Source of the DNA: Peribacillus kribbensis DSM 17871
GTDB lineage: Bacteria; Bacillota; Bacilli; Bacillales; DSM-1321
DNA length: 64,000 nucleotides
Direction of reading: 5' to 3'
Assembly: GCF_000430765.1 (NCBI RefSeq)
Contig: NZ_KE387240.1
Location: 62,001 to 126,000, forward strand
The position numbers and the translations under genes were made by a program. The notes beneath the pieces were generated by a model. It ran no database searches. It saw only the letters and a list, made by a program, of their open reading frames with translations, and was not told the origin of the DNA. Below, piece by piece: positions 34,531 through 44,580 of this stretch; position 1 is the first letter of the stretch, and every line of letters begins with the position of its first letter.

Positions 34531-34580
34531 CTATTTCTTACATGCGGCAAGAGCAGCCGCCTGCCCCTTATTAGATTTTG

Positions 34581-34609
34581 GTCATAACCCTTGTCCGACT
34601 GCATAAACT
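34581..34609 (+). promoter_or_regulatory. Sigma-E promoter of dacB
   Basis: GTCATAAC (34581-34588) and CATAAACT (34602-34609) match the sigma-E -35 and -10 (14 nt between TCATAA and CATAAACT). The dacB operon is sigma-E dependent in B. subtilis. Confidence 0.68.
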
Positions 34610-34639
34610 TGTACAAAACATAAAAGGGCGGTCGTTATC

Positions 34640-35785
34640 ATGAAGATTTTACATAAATCTGTCATCATTCTGGTCTTATTCGGTCTCGTCGCTTCTGCAG
34701 TGCCGAAACGGGCTGAAGGGGCGGGAATATCGGTGAGTGCAAAAAGTGCCGTTTTAATGGAACAGAAAAGCGGAAGGGTTTTATATGCCAAAAATGAGAA
34801 TGAACCGAGAAGAATTGCCAGTATTACAAAGATCATGACGGCAATAGTTGCAATTGAATCCGGAAAAATGCAAAAAACGGTCACCATCAGCCATACAGCA
34901 GCCGGGACAGAAGGATCATCCCTTTATTTGAAGCCCGGACAGAAAATGAAGCTGGAGGACTTGGTATACGGGATGATGCTCCGGTCTGGTAACGATTCAG
35001 CAGCAGCGATCGCCGAATATGTCGGCGGGAGTCTAGAAGGATTTTCGTACTTAATGAATAAAAAGGCAGAAGAAATTGGCATGCACCATTCCCATTTTTC
35101 AAACCCGCATGGATTAGACAACACGAAGGATCACTATTCCTCAGCCTACGATATGGCGCTGCTGACACGCTATGCGATGAATAATAAAGAATATAGAAAA
35201 ATAGCCGGAACGAAGGTTCACAAAGCGCCCAACCCTTATGAAAACTGGGACTACACCTGGAAAAATAAAAACAGGCTGCTCACACAGCTTTATAAATATT
35301 GTACAGGAGGAAAAACAGGCTACACGAAAATGGCCAGGCGGACACTGGTCACGACTGCACATAAAGATGGGCTGGATTTAATTGCTGTCACTCTGAACGA
35401 TGGAAATGACTGGGATGACCATAAAAGTTTGTTCGAGAGCGGATTTAAAAATTATGATCTAACGGCTCTTGCCCATTCGGGGGAGATCAAAGGCATCAAA
35501 AATAAAATATATAAAAATAATGTGTATCTAAAAAATGATTTCCTATTCCCCCTGACATCCAAAGAAGCAGATTCAGTAACTTCAAAGATTCGTCTTCTGA
35601 AGCCTAAAACAGGCTGGAAGGATAAGGAAGACATCCCCGAAGTCGTAGGGAAAATGAGTTTTTATCTGGAAGGTAAAAAGATTGGCAGCCGCAATATCTT
35701 CTATGGGAAGCTAAATGTAAAGCCCACCCTGCTCCAAAGCTGGAAAACCATGCTGTCTGCGGCACTGGGTATTCAAAATGGTTAA
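34640..35785 (+). CDS. dacB: Sporulation D-alanyl-D-alanine carboxypeptidase DacB (PBP5*)
   Basis: A 381-residue penicillin-binding protein with a signal peptide (about 1-28). The nucleophile is in ASITKIM (Ser near 62), with SGN in MLRSGNDSAAA and KTG in GGKTGYTK. The C-terminal part contains a helix near the end. DacB acts in the mother cell and reduces cortex cross-linking together with DacF. It overlaps spmA by 8 bp, and the dacB-spmA-spmB operon follows a sigma-E promoter as in B. subtilis. Confidence 0.93.
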   Translation: MKILHKSVIILVLFGLVASAVPKRAEGAGISVSAKSAVLMEQKSGRVLYAKNENEPRRIASITKIMTAIVAIESGKMQKTVTISHTAAGTEGSSLYLKPGQKMKLEDLVYGMMLRSGNDSAAAIAEYVGGSLEGFSYLMNKKAEEIGMHHSHFSNPHGLDNTKDHYSSAYDMALLTRYAMNNKEYRKIAGTKVHKAPNPYENWDYTWKNKNRLLTQLYKYCTGGKTGYTKMARRTLVTTAHKDGLDLIAVTLNDGNDWDDHKSLFESGFKNYDLTALAHSGEIKGIKNKIYKNNVYLKNDFLFPLTSKEADSVTSKIRLLKPKTGWKDKEDIPEVVGKMSFYLEGKKIGSRNIFYGKLNVKPTLLQSWKTMLSAALGIQNG

Positions 35786-36371
35786 TTATATCTGGGTAGG
35801 CATGACACTGATAGGGATCATTTTTGCCATGATCAACGGAACGATGGAGCAGGTCAATGAGGCTGTCTTTAAAAGCGCAAAGGAAGCTGTTACGCTCTGC
35901 ATTGGGCTAATCAGTATATTGGTTTTTTGGCTGGGCCTGATGAGGGTCGCAGAGGAATCCAGGCTCCTGGAGAAGGTATCGCTCCTCGTCAGACCGCTTG
36001 TCAGGCGCCTCTTTCCTGAAGTTCCGAGCTCACATCCCGCCATGGGATATATTGTTTCAAATATCATGGCGAACCTGTTCGGGCTTGGAAATGCTGCCAC
36101 TCCTCTGGGCATCAAAGCGATGGAGCAGCTGAAAAAATTAAATGGCGGGAAAACCTCAGCCAGCAGGTCCATGATCACCTTTCTGGCGATTAATACTTCC
36201 AGTATCACTTTGATTCCGGCTACTGTCATAGCCATCCGGATGAATTACCATTCCGCATCGCCGACCGACATTGTTTTTCCTACCCTTATTGCCACCATCA
36301 TTTCGGCAGCCGGCGGTATTCTGATCGACCGATACTTTTATTATAGAAGAAAGCGAAAAGGGAGGGAGTAG
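35778..36371 (+). CDS. spmA: Spore maturation protein A
   Basis: A 197-residue membrane protein with nucleoside-recognition (Gate) domain features. AVTLCIGLISILVFWLGLMR, NIMANLFGLGNAATPLGIKA and INTSSITLIPATVIAIRMNY are the core helices. SpmA and SpmB are needed for spore core dehydration and heat resistance. ATG 35778 lies in the end of dacB. The basic tail YYRRKRKGRE ends 1 bp before the spmB start. Confidence 0.93.
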   Translation: MVNYIWVGMTLIGIIFAMINGTMEQVNEAVFKSAKEAVTLCIGLISILVFWLGLMRVAEESRLLEKVSLLVRPLVRRLFPEVPSSHPAMGYIVSNIMANLFGLGNAATPLGIKAMEQLKKLNGGKTSASRSMITFLAINTSSITLIPATVIAIRMNYHSASPTDIVFPTLIATIISAAGGILIDRYFYYRRKRKGRE

Positions 36372-36372
36372 G

Positions 36373-36906
36373 ATGCAGTGGCTGAATTCTATTTCACTGT
36401 GGATCATTCCTCTGTTAATTGGATTTATCCTGATCTATGCCGTAATAAAGAAAGTCCCGGCCTATGAAAGCTTCGTCGAAGGAGGCAAGGAAGGGATAGG
36501 AATGGCTTTCTCGATCATCCCATTCTTGGTAGGGATGCTTGTAGCGATTTCCATTTTTCGGGCATCAGGAGCCCTCGATGCATTTGTTGATCTTCTCCGC
36601 CCCTTTCTTGATAAGATTGGAGTCCCTTCCGAAATCCTTCCTCTGGCCATAATAAGGCCTATATCGGGGAATGCAGCCCTGGGTATGACCAGCGATCTCA
36701 TTGCGGTCCACGGTCCCGATTCCTATATCGGGCGCTTGGCCGCCACTATTCAGGGAAGTACAGACACGACTTTTTATGTATTGACCGTCTACTTTGGAGC
36801 AGTCGGAATTAAGAAAATGGGAGACGCGCTAAAGGTGGGGCTGCTGGCGGATCTTGTAGGAATAGCGGCAGCCATTCTTGTTGTCACCTTTTTTTTCGGA
36901 TACTAA
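36373..36906 (+). CDS. spmB: Spore maturation protein B
   Basis: A 177-residue membrane protein, partner of SpmA. Landmarks are YAVIKKVPAYESFVEGGKEG, FLVGMLVAISIFRASGALDA, PISGNAALGMTSDLI and STDTTFYVLTVYFGAVGIKK. The ATG follows GGGAGG at the spmA end with 1 bp between genes. An imperfect terminator follows. Confidence 0.93.
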   Translation: MQWLNSISLWIIPLLIGFILIYAVIKKVPAYESFVEGGKEGIGMAFSIIPFLVGMLVAISIFRASGALDAFVDLLRPFLDKIGVPSEILPLAIIRPISGNAALGMTSDLIAVHGPDSYIGRLAATIQGSTDTTFYVLTVYFGAVGIKKMGDALKVGLLADLVGIAAAILVVTFFFGY

Positions 36907-36930
36907 AACCCAATGATGAAAGGTTTTTTT

Positions 36931-36985
36931 GGAGCTGGAGCATTTGCCTTCGTGGAACATGCTTTTAGCTCCTCTTTGTTTTTTT
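36931..36985 (+). terminator. Probable terminator after spmB
   Basis: GGAGCT (36931-36936) pairs with AGCTCC (36967-36972), with an inner CAT/ATG contact, followed by TCTTTGTTTTTTT. The long loop lowers confidence. Confidence 0.45.
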
Positions 36986-37056
36986 GCGTAAATATGTCAT
37001 AATTGTGTATCGCATGCAAAAGTTATGTAGAAGTAAGTTGAAAAGGATGAATGAAC

Positions 37057-37791
37057 ATGGAGCGATTACAAAAGGTTATAGCTCATTCCGGCGTTGCCTC
37101 CAGAAGGAATGCGGAAAAATTGATATTAGAAGGAAAAGTTAAGGTAAACGGCAAGGTTGTCAAGGAATTGGGCACAAAGGTCGGCCCTAATGATAAAGTG
37201 GAAGTAAACGAAGTGCCCCTTCAAAAAGAAATTCCGGTTTATTTCCTCCATTATAAAGAAAGAGGAGTCATCTCTGCTGCAAGTGATGATAAAGGAAGAA
37301 AAACAGTGGTTGATTTCTTTCCGGAAGTGGAGGAAAGAATCTATCCCGTTGGAAGGCTGGATTATGATACCTCAGGACTGCTTCTGCTGACAAATGACGG
37401 AGAATTTGCGAATTTATTGATGCATCCGCGAAATGAAGTAGAAAAGGTGTATGTTGCAAAAATCAAAGGAATGATCCTTCGCGAAACGGTAAGGAAGATT
37501 GAAAGAGGAATTAAACTGGAAGACGGTATGACTGCACCGGCTAAAGTGAAGGTTCTTTCTGCCGATAAGAAAAAAGGGACGTCCATCGTAGAAATCAGCA
37601 TTCATGAAGGGAAAAACAGACAGGTCAGAAGAATGTTCGAAGCTGTCGGACACCAAGTCATGAAGCTGAAACGCGAAAGATACGCTATGCTTGATTTGAG
37701 CGGCCTTCAGCCTGGAGATTCAAGGGAATTGACTCCTCATGAAGTGAAGCAGCTGCGGACGCTTGCACAAAGCACTGGAAAGAAATCTTGA
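37057..37791 (+). CDS. rluB: 23S rRNA pseudouridine synthase RluB
   Basis: A 244-residue enzyme. It has an S4 RNA-binding domain (MERLQKVIAHSGVASRRNAE, KVKVNGKVV) and the RsuA-type catalytic core with GRLDYDTSGLLLLTNDGE (catalytic Asp in that motif), then EGKNRQVRRMFEAVGH. It modifies the 23S rRNA helix 80-93 region. ATG 37057 has AAAAGGA at 9-nt spacing; ATG 37051 is too close to the site. Followed by a long hairpin terminator. Confidence 0.92.
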   Translation: MERLQKVIAHSGVASRRNAEKLILEGKVKVNGKVVKELGTKVGPNDKVEVNEVPLQKEIPVYFLHYKERGVISAASDDKGRKTVVDFFPEVEERIYPVGRLDYDTSGLLLLTNDGEFANLLMHPRNEVEKVYVAKIKGMILRETVRKIERGIKLEDGMTAPAKVKVLSADKKKGTSIVEISIHEGKNRQVRRMFEAVGHQVMKLKRERYAMLDLSGLQPGDSRELTPHEVKQLRTLAQSTGKKS

Positions 37792-37829
37792 TTTGTTTCC
37801 AGGCTTTGTGATGGAAAAATAATGGATAA

Positions 37830-37884
37830 GAAGAGCCCCGCAGACTGAAAAATGAGCAAGGGGCGAAGCGGCAGGGCTCTTCAT
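37830..37884 (+). terminator. Terminator after rluB
   Basis: GAAGAGCCC (37830-37838) pairs with GGGCTCTTC (37874-37882), with further inner pairing (CGC/GCG). Confidence 0.7.
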
Positions 37885-37973
37885 TCTTACTTAAGGCCGT
37901 GCAGCTCTGCTGGCTGTTTAAGCGCTTACTTATATTGCGGGGCTTTGTCACAAACAATTCAAATAAATCGGAT

Positions 37974-38000
37974 TTGTCTAACAATGTAAAATGTTATAAT
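37974..38000 (+). promoter_or_regulatory. Candidate promoter of resABC
   Basis: TTGTCT (37974-37979) and TATAAT (37995-38000) with a 15-bp spacer, or TTTGTC with 16 bp. In B. subtilis ResD-P activates this promoter; no unambiguous ResD site could be assigned by eye. Confidence 0.5.
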
Positions 38001-38038
38001 CTTTGGAGGGCCATATAAGAACATTGGGGGGGGAAAGG

Positions 38039-38566
38039 ATGGCTAAGAAACAGCGGCTTGTGGTGCGGACAATCATTCTTTTATTGCTTGCAGCAGCCTT
38101 GGTTTATGCATTGTATGCCAACCTTACTAAAGATAAAACCAAACAAGTCAAAATGAATGCAGCTGCGCCTGATTTTGTGCTGACTGATATGAAGGGTACG
38201 AAACATCAACTTTCCGATTATAAAGGAAAGGGTGTGGTCCTGAACTTTTGGGGAACCTGGTGTAAACCATGTGAAAAAGAAATGCCTTACATGGACAGCC
38301 AGTACAAGGATTTCAAAGCCAAGGGAGTGGAAATTTTGGCCGTGAACGTAGGGGAATCCAATTATTCTGTCCAAAATTTCATAGATCAATATCATTTGAG
38401 TTTCCCGGTTATGATTGACAAAAAAAGTGAAGTCCAGAATGCTTATAAAGTAGATCCATTGCCCGTTACCTTTATTATTGATAAAACCGGTAAGGTGATC
38501 GACCAGTTTACTGGGAGTTTGAGTGAATCTCAAATTAATAGCTTTATGAACAGGATTAAACCTTAA
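38039..38566 (+). CDS. resA: Thiol-disulfide oxidoreductase ResA
   Basis: A 175-residue membrane-anchored thioredoxin-like protein with an N-terminal helix at about 10-27. The redox motif is FWGTWCKPCEKEMP (Cys75, Cys78), and the cis-Pro region is in DPLPVTFIIDKTGK. On the outer membrane face it reduces apocytochrome c cysteines before haem attachment. ATG 38039 directly follows GGGGGGGGAAAGG; an in-frame extension to 38003 is unlikely. First gene of resABC. Confidence 0.94.
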   Translation: MAKKQRLVVRTIILLLLAAALVYALYANLTKDKTKQVKMNAAAPDFVLTDMKGTKHQLSDYKGKGVVLNFWGTWCKPCEKEMPYMDSQYKDFKAKGVEILAVNVGESNYSVQNFIDQYHLSFPVMIDKKSEVQNAYKVDPLPVTFIIDKTGKVIDQFTGSLSESQINSFMNRIKP

Positions 38567-38581
38567 TAGGGAGTTTTACAT

Positions 38582-40201
38582 ATGAAGGAAGTAAAATGTG
38601 AATGCGGACACATAAATCCTGTTGGAACGGTTATATGTGAAGCATGCGGCAGAGTGATCGGGGATGGCGACGGCAGCGAAAAGCTTCTCGATATGCGTTA
38701 CGAAGCAAGCCCCAGAAGATCACAGCATTACAACAAAACCATTGTCGATAAAATCTGGAACTTTTTCTCTTCTGTAAAAGTCGGCGTCTGGCTGATTGTC
38801 ATCACGCTGGTCGCTTCGGCTGTCGGCACCATTTTCCCACAGGAAATGTATATTCCTCCAACCATACCTGCCGACCAATATTATAAACAGGAATATGGTA
38901 CGCTTGGCCAGCTCTATTACCAGCTGGGCTTCGACAATCTATATAGCTCCTGGTGGTACATGATTTTGATCGCTTCGATCGGGATCTCTCTGGTGATCTG
39001 CAGTCTGGACAGGGTCATTCCGCTCTATAAAGCTCTTAAGAATCAGCGGACAGCTCCAAGGGAAGGCTTCCTGGAAAAACAAAGACTCTTTGGTATAACA
39101 GAGGACAGCGCAGACGGAGTGGACATTCCATCCATCAAACAGAATCTTGCTTCTAAGAGATATTCCATAAAGGAAGAAAACGGAAGCATCCTTGCTGAAA
39201 AAAACCGGTTTTCAAGGTGGGGTCCATATGTGAACCATATAGGGTTAATCATCTTCTTATTTGGCGCCCTCCTTCGATTTGTACCCGGCATGTATGTGGA
39301 TGAAACACTCTGGGTTCGGGAAGGGGAAACGAAAGAGGTTCCGGGAACAGACGGAAAGCTTTATTTGAAAAACGAAAAGTTTATCCGGCAGCTTTATAAT
39401 AAAAGTAAGGATGACCAGGTCTTTCAAGACGCATTAAAAAAGAATCCGGCCGTCATAAAAAACTTTCAAACCAATGCTGTTCTGTATGAAAAAAAAGGGG
39501 ATACACTCCCAGGTGAGCAGCCGGAACTGAAAAAAGTGGAAACAGATAAAATCCAGGTGAACAGGCCATTAAAGTATAAACATTTTGCTTTTTACCAATC
39601 CGATTATAAGCTCGATGAAATGAATAAAATGAAGTTTAGATTGATAGATAAAAAGACTCAGACAAGCTTTGGCGGCCTGACCATAGATTTATATGATCCT
39701 AAAAAGGACTACAATCTTGGCAAGGGATACAGGGTTGAACTGTTAAATTATTTTCCGGATTTTGAGTTTGATGAAAACAGCGAACCGGTTACCAAGTCCA
39801 GGATCCCGAATAATCCCGCTTTTGTATTCAATATGGTCACTCCTGACAGGCCAAAAGGCGAAGCGAGCTTTGTGGCTATCCGGCAGACCATCGAACCTGA
39901 GGGGAATAACAAATATAAAATGGCCTTTAATGGAATTGAGACACAAAACGTAACCGGGCTCACGGTTCGAAAGGATATGACTCTCTGGTTCCTTGCAATA
40001 GGCGGAGCAATCTTTATGATTGGGGTAGTGCAGGGAGCTTACTGGAATCACCGAAGAATCTGGATTCAGAGAAAAAAAGGACAAGTATGGATTGCTGCGC
40101 ATACAAATAAAAACTGGTATGGAATGAAAAGGGAGATACATTCGATATTGACTGGGACCGCTCTTCAGGAGCCAAAGGACCAGCTTGATGAGAAGTCATA
40201 A
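38582..40201 (+). CDS. resB: Cytochrome c biogenesis protein ResB
   Basis: A 539-residue membrane protein of the system II (Ccs) haem-attachment complex. It starts with a small zinc-ribbon-like element (CECG and CEACGR within the first 22 residues), then helices at about 60-80, 120-140 and 208-228 and a large extracytoplasmic domain. A final helix ([20 protein letters not shown]) precedes a cytoplasmic tail. Works with ResC. It begins 15 bp after resA. Confidence 0.94.
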   Translation: MKEVKCECGHINPVGTVICEACGRVIGDGDGSEKLLDMRYEASPRRSQHYNKTIVDKIWNFFSSVKVGVWLIVITLVASAVGTIFPQEMYIPPTIPADQYYKQEYGTLGQLYYQLGFDNLYSSWWYMILIASIGISLVICSLDRVIPLYKALKNQRTAPREGFLEKQRLFGITEDSADGVDIPSIKQNLASKRYSIKEENGSILAEKNRFSRWGPYVNHIGLIIFLFGALLRFVPGMYVDETLWVREGETKEVPGTDGKLYLKNEKFIRQLYNKSKDDQVFQDALKKNPAVIKNFQTNAVLYEKKGDTLPGEQPELKKVETDKIQVNRPLKYKHFAFYQSDYKLDEMNKMKFRLIDKKTQTSFGGLTIDLYDPKKDYNLGKGYRVELLNYFPDFEFDENSEPVTKSRIPNNPAFVFNMVTPDRPKGEASFVAIRQTIEPEGNNKYKMAFNGIETQNVTGLTVRKDMTLWFLAIGGAIFMIGVVQGAYWNHRRIWIQRKKGQVWIAAHTNKNWYGMKREIHSILTGTALQEPKDQLDEKS

Positions 40202-40218
40202 AAGGGGAGGCAGCAAAC

Positions 40219-41397
40219 GTGGTTCAAATCAGCAGTAATTTATTGTACATTGCTTTTATTTTATACTTAATTGCAACTTTCTTCTTTGCAGGCTCGATTA
40301 AAATCCACTCTGACAAAGCAGCAAAGAAAACCAACCGCTGGTCTTTGATCGGAATCCTGATTACCATAATAGGCTTTGTTTCACAGGTTGGTTATTTTAT
40401 AACGCGGTGGATAGCAGGCGGCCACGCACCCGTCAGCAACTTATTTGAATTCACCACGTTTTTTGGAATGATGCTAGTAGCTGCTTTTATTATCATTTAT
40501 TTTATATACAAAACACCTGTTCTGGGAGTGTTTACCCTCCCGGTCGCTTTATTGGTCATTGCCTATGCAAGTATGTTTCCCAAGGAAATCACACCTTTAA
40601 TTCCGGCCTTGCAGAGTGACTGGCTTCATATTCATGTAACGACTGCGGCGGCCGGGGAAGCGATTCTGTCCATCAGCTTTGCGGCAGGGCTGATCTACTT
40701 AATCAAGCATGTGGACCAGACAAGGAGAAGCCAAAGGACCTTCTGGCTGGAATTGACTCTATTTGGCTTAATTGCCACTCTTGGCTTTATAGCTGTTTCA
40801 TCAGCTTTTTCTTCAGCTGGCTATGAGACGAAATTCAGCTGGGTCGATAAGCGGGGCAGCGATGCCGAGACGGTTTATCATATGCCTGCCTTAGTCGGTC
40901 CACACAAGTATGAAATGAAAACAAAGGGAAATATGGCACCTCTGGCTGAAATGCCTGCCATGGTCAATGCAGAAAAGCTGAACACAGTGATATGGTCGCT
41001 CTTTGGCGGAATTATCATCTATCTCATCATCCGTCTGGTTTCAAGGAGGAGGGTGGCAGCCCTTCTTCAGCCGCTTGTAAGGCGGATTGATTTAAACCTT
41101 GTGGACGAAATCGGTTATCGGTCCGTCTTGATCGGTTTCCCGATTTTTACACTGGGAGCCTTAATCTTTGCCATGATCTGGGCACAGATGGCCTGGACAA
41201 GGTTCTGGGGCTGGGATCCTAAAGAGGTATGGGCCCTTGTTACTTTCTTATTCTACGCAGTATTTCTCCATCTCCGCCTTTCTAAGGGCTGGCACGGAGA
41301 AAAATCAGCGTGGCTTGCAGTGATAGGCTTTGTGATTATCATGTTTAATCTGATCGCTGTAAATCTGGTCATCGCCGGCCTGCATTCTTATGCGTAA
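40219..41397 (+). CDS. resC: Cytochrome c biogenesis protein ResC
   Basis: A 392-residue CcsA/CcmC-type haem-handling membrane protein with about eight helices. It has the tryptophan-rich WWD-like motif [14 protein letters not shown] near 330-343 and conserved periplasmic-face histidines ([22 protein letters not shown]). The GTG at 40219 follows GGGGAGG; the next ATG lies far downstream. It completes the haem ligase with ResB. A 258-bp gap separates it from resD. Confidence 0.94.
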   Translation: MVQISSNLLYIAFILYLIATFFFAGSIKIHSDKAAKKTNRWSLIGILITIIGFVSQVGYFITRWIAGGHAPVSNLFEFTTFFGMMLVAAFIIIYFIYKTPVLGVFTLPVALLVIAYASMFPKEITPLIPALQSDWLHIHVTTAAAGEAILSISFAAGLIYLIKHVDQTRRSQRTFWLELTLFGLIATLGFIAVSSAFSSAGYETKFSWVDKRGSDAETVYHMPALVGPHKYEMKTKGNMAPLAEMPAMVNAEKLNTVIWSLFGGIIIYLIIRLVSRRRVAALLQPLVRRIDLNLVDEIGYRSVLIGFPIFTLGALIFAMIWAQMAWTRFWGWDPKEVWALVTFLFYAVFLHLRLSKGWHGEKSAWLAVIGFVIIMFNLIAVNLVIAGLHSYA

Positions 41398-41655
41398 TAA
41401 CTAAGAAGCGTCCGGCTAAGGGGCTGCTTTTCGGACAACTTCCATATTGGACATCTAATGATAGTTAGAGTTGAATATGGAGATCCGGGGGCAGGCCCTT
41501 TTGTCTTTGTCAGGGGGAATAAGGACAAAAAACAAACAAAAGAGAGCAAAATCGCAAAACTTTTGTGCTTCAACTATAATAAAAGATATATAAAGATACT
41601 AATAATAGGGCTATCTCAGTTAACCCAAGAGAAGAAATGAGGGGGCATTACATAA

Positions 41656-42372
41656 ATGGAAACAGATTATAGAATTCTTGTAGTGGATGATGAGGAGCGG
41701 ATTAGGAGACTTCTCAAAATGTACCTTGAGAGAGAAGGCTATCAGATTGAAGAAGCAGAAAATGGAATAACTGCCCTCGAAATGGCGGTCGAGAAAGACT
41801 ATGATTTAATTCTTCTTGATATTATGATGCCGGGAAAAGACGGGGTGGAGGTCTGCCGGGATTTAAGGGAGAAGAAACCGACTCCTGTCATTATGCTGAC
41901 GGCAAAAGGAGAGGAAATAAACAGAGTCCAGGGTTTTGAAGCTGGAACAGATGATTATATTGTGAAGCCTTTCAGTCCAAGGGAAGTGGTTTTAAGAGTG
42001 AAGGCCATACTTAGACGGTCTTCCAATCATGGCTATATCCAGGCTGATACATCTACAAAGGATATTTTGGTTTTCCCGCATTTAAATATAGATAATGATG
42101 CGCATAGAGTGACAGCGGATGGGGTGGAGGTAACTCTTACACCGAAAGAATATGAACTGCTTTATTTCCTGGCAAAGTCGACGGATAAAGTGTTCGACCG
42201 TGAGCAGCTGTTAAAGGAAGTATGGCATTATGAATTTTTTGGTGATCTCAGGACCGTGGATACTCATGTGAAAAGGCTTAGGGAAAAGCTGAATAAGGTT
42301 TCCGAAAATGCGGCTAAAATGATTGTCACTGTCTGGGGAGTCGGCTATAAATTTGAGGTTGTGAATGGATGA
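41656..42372 (+). CDS. resD: Response regulator ResD
   Basis: A 238-residue OmpR-family regulator. Receiver acidic pair Asp11/Asp12, phosphoacceptor Asp55 in LILLDIMMPGKDG, and Lys in VKPFSPREV; winged-helix effector with LTPKEYELLYFLAKSTDKVF and VDTHVKRLREKL. ResD controls aerobic and anaerobic respiration genes, including resABC. GAGGGGG lies about 10 nt before the ATG. The stop overlaps the resE start (ATGA). It is likely both read through from resABC and transcribed from its own promoter in the 258-bp gap. Confidence 0.95.
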   Translation: METDYRILVVDDEERIRRLLKMYLEREGYQIEEAENGITALEMAVEKDYDLILLDIMMPGKDGVEVCRDLREKKPTPVIMLTAKGEEINRVQGFEAGTDDYIVKPFSPREVVLRVKAILRRSSNHGYIQADTSTKDILVFPHLNIDNDAHRVTADGVEVTLTPKEYELLYFLAKSTDKVFDREQLLKEVWHYEFFGDLRTVDTHVKRLREKLNKVSENAAKMIVTVWGVGYKFEVVNG

Positions 42373-44147
42373 TTCTTTGGAGAAGTGTAGTAGGCAAGCT
42401 GTGGGTCACCATCCTGCTGCTTGTTTCATTTGTATTGTCGATCCTAACCGTACTAATGCTTGAGTTTTTTCAAAACTATCAAAAAAACCAGATGGAGCAG
42501 CAGCTTTCGGCGACTGCAGGAAGGATTGTGACCACTCTTCAGCAGAATAAAGAAGTGGAAACCACGTTGAAAATATCGTCAGAACTAGTGGGAGAATCCA
42601 CAAAGGTCTTTGTGATGGAAGATGAGAATCATTATCTTGCTTCAAGGAATATCCACCAGCCCGGGAATATGCTTGCCTTTGTAAAAGAGAATTCAGATCT
42701 GTCCGGGGTGATAGACCAACATAAAGCCGTTAAAAAGCAATTGGAACTTCCGTTTAGGGGAGAGAAAGCTGCACCTGTCATTCTGATCGGGGTCCCTCTG
42801 GAAATCAACGGACAGCAGGGAGCCGTATTCCTGTATCAATCCCTAGAGGCCATGGAGGCAACCGTGCATTCGACAACGAAGGTGATCCTTTTAGCTGCAG
42901 GAGTGGCTGCAATCCTGACCACAATTTTTGCCTTCTTTTTATCCACCCGCATCACGGCCCCCCTCCGCAAAATGAGACAGGCTGCTTTTGAAGTGGCGAG
43001 AGGCAAGTTTGATACTAAGGTGCCGATTCTGACACATGACGAAATCGGCGAACTCGCAACAGCGTTTAATCAGATGGGGAAACAGCTGAAATTTAATTTG
43101 AATGCTTTGAATCAGGAAAAAGAAAATCTTGCAAGTATCCTTAGCAGTATGGCTGATGGAGTGATTACCTTTAACAGTGATGGAACCATCCTCGTATCCA
43201 ATCCGCCAGCCGAGAGATTCCTCCAGTATTGGTACCAGGAAAAGGGCTTCATCCAAGGGACCCATGAAGCTGTCCCATCCGTTCTCATGAAGATGTTTGA
43301 GCAGGCAGTCGAGCTGGAAAGCGAACAGACAGGCGAAATCTCTATCCAGCGCCACAATTGGGTGCTCATTGTCAGTCCGCTCTATAATAATAAGTCCATC
43401 CGCGGGGCTGTGGCCGTCCTGAGGGATATGACAGAGGAAAGGCGGCTTGAAAAGCTCCGTAAGGACTTCATTGCCAATGTTTCTCATGAATTGAGGACTC
43501 CCATTGCCATGCTGCAGGGATATAGTGAAGCAATTATCGATGACATCGGCACAGAAGAAGATAAAAAGGAAATGGCCCAGGTCATTTATGAAGAATCCTT
43601 AAGGATGGGCAGGCTTGTCAATGATCTTCTGGACCTGGCCAGAATGGAAGCCGGGCGTATTACCTTGAACTATGAGGAAATGGAAATCGGCTCGTATTTA
43701 AAGAGGGTTGCCCATAAATTCCAGGGGCTTGCAAAGGAAAAGAACATAGCCATATCTGTGGAGCTTCACGATTCAGAGGCAATATACCTATTTGATCCGG
43801 ATAAGCTGGAGCAGGTCCTTACCAACCTTATAGATAATGCAATCAGGCACACTCCGGAAAGGGGAAGCGTCCAGATTGTCCAATCCCGGGATATACAGGG
43901 CAGCCTGTCAATTGAGGTCCAGGATTCCGGTTCAGGTATACCGAAAGAAGATCTCCCTTTCGTCTTTGAACGTTTTTACAAAGCCGACAAAGCCCGGACC
44001 AGAGGGCGTGCAGGGACCGGACTCGGCCTTGCCATCGCCCAGAACATCGTCCACGCCCACGGCGGACAGATAACCGTCAAAAGCACCCTGAACGAAGGAA
44101 CCACCTTCTACATCACCATCCCGCAAAAAATGAAAGAAAACCACTAA
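42369..44147 (+). CDS. resE: Sensor histidine kinase ResE
   Basis: A 592-residue kinase. Transmembrane helices at 11-31 and 172-192 flank an extracellular sensor of about 140 residues. Then come HAMP (193-245), PAS (about 252-355), the H-box FIANVSHELRTPIAMLQGYS with His373, and the ATPase N-box NLIDNAIRHTPE with G boxes DSGSGIP and GTGLGLAI. It phosphorylates ResD under oxygen limitation or nitric oxide. Overlaps resD by 4 bp. A large repeat element follows before the terminator. Confidence 0.95.
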   Translation: MILWRSVVGKLWVTILLLVSFVLSILTVLMLEFFQNYQKNQMEQQLSATAGRIVTTLQQNKEVETTLKISSELVGESTKVFVMEDENHYLASRNIHQPGNMLAFVKENSDLSGVIDQHKAVKKQLELPFRGEKAAPVILIGVPLEINGQQGAVFLYQSLEAMEATVHSTTKVILLAAGVAAILTTIFAFFLSTRITAPLRKMRQAAFEVARGKFDTKVPILTHDEIGELATAFNQMGKQLKFNLNALNQEKENLASILSSMADGVITFNSDGTILVSNPPAERFLQYWYQEKGFIQGTHEAVPSVLMKMFEQAVELESEQTGEISIQRHNWVLIVSPLYNNKSIRGAVAVLRDMTEERRLEKLRKDFIANVSHELRTPIAMLQGYSEAIIDDIGTEEDKKEMAQVIYEESLRMGRLVNDLLDLARMEAGRITLNYEEMEIGSYLKRVAHKFQGLAKEKNIAISVELHDSEAIYLFDPDKLEQVLTNLIDNAIRHTPERGSVQIVQSRDIQGSLSIEVQDSGSGIPKEDLPFVFERFYKADKARTRGRAGTGLGLAIAQNIVHAHGGQITVKSTLNEGTTFYITIPQKMKENH

Positions 44148-44230
44148 ATCACCAGGAACATGTAGATTAATCTTGTTACATGGGTAACAAAAGAAGAGCC
44201 GTGCTAAAAAAAGTTTCATCCAAAACAAGG

Positions 44231-44363
44231 CTGTTGGTTTCCGTTCCAGGCACTTCGCTTTCCGCGGGGCAGGCGGTGAGCCTCCTCGCCGCAAGCGCCT
44301 GCGGGGTCTCACCTGTCCCGCTAATCCCGCAGGAGTCTTCGTGCCTGGAACGTAGATCACCAG
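44231..44363. repeat. Longest copy of the GTTGATTTCCGTTC-family repeat
   Basis: Begins near GTTGGTTTCCGTTCCAGG and ends near CCTGGAACGTAGATCACC. The interior holds CTTCGCTTTCCGCGGGGC, GGCGGTGAGCCTCCTCGC, GCAAGCGCCTGCGGGGTCTC and TCCCGCAGGAGTCTTCG. Arms are nested inverted repeats. Shorter copies in the window are this element with interior parts missing. It sits between the resE stop and its terminator. Confidence 0.8.
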
Positions 44364-44474
44364 GAGTAACAAATAGTATACTGCCGCCTGTTTCTTTTTT
44401 TAGGACACCAAATCTAAATGTTCAAGCTTATTTTGTATTACAAATAAATAAGAGATTTTGATTATAAAACGAGA

Positions 44475-44504
44475 GGAAGGTTTAAACAGACCTTCCTTTT
44501 TTTT
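44475..44504 (+). terminator. Terminator before sigX
   Basis: GGAAGGT (44475-44481) pairs with ACCTTCC (44490-44496), followed by eight T. Probably the resDE terminator, now 330 bp from the resE stop because of the intervening repeat. Confidence 0.75.
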
Positions 44505-44528
44505 CTATATAAATGATATAGTAAGAAT

Positions 44529-44556
44529 GTAACTTTTAGCGGGGTATTTCCGACTA
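44529..44556 (+). promoter_or_regulatory. Candidate autoregulatory sigma-X promoter
   Basis: TGTAACTTTT (AAC at 44531-44533), then 17 nt, then CGAC (44551-44554) matches the ECF sigma-X pattern (TGtAAC, CGAC). It lies 27 nt upstream of the GTG. Confidence 0.65.
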
Positions 44557-44580
44557 ATTGATTGAGCGGAGGTGGGGGAA

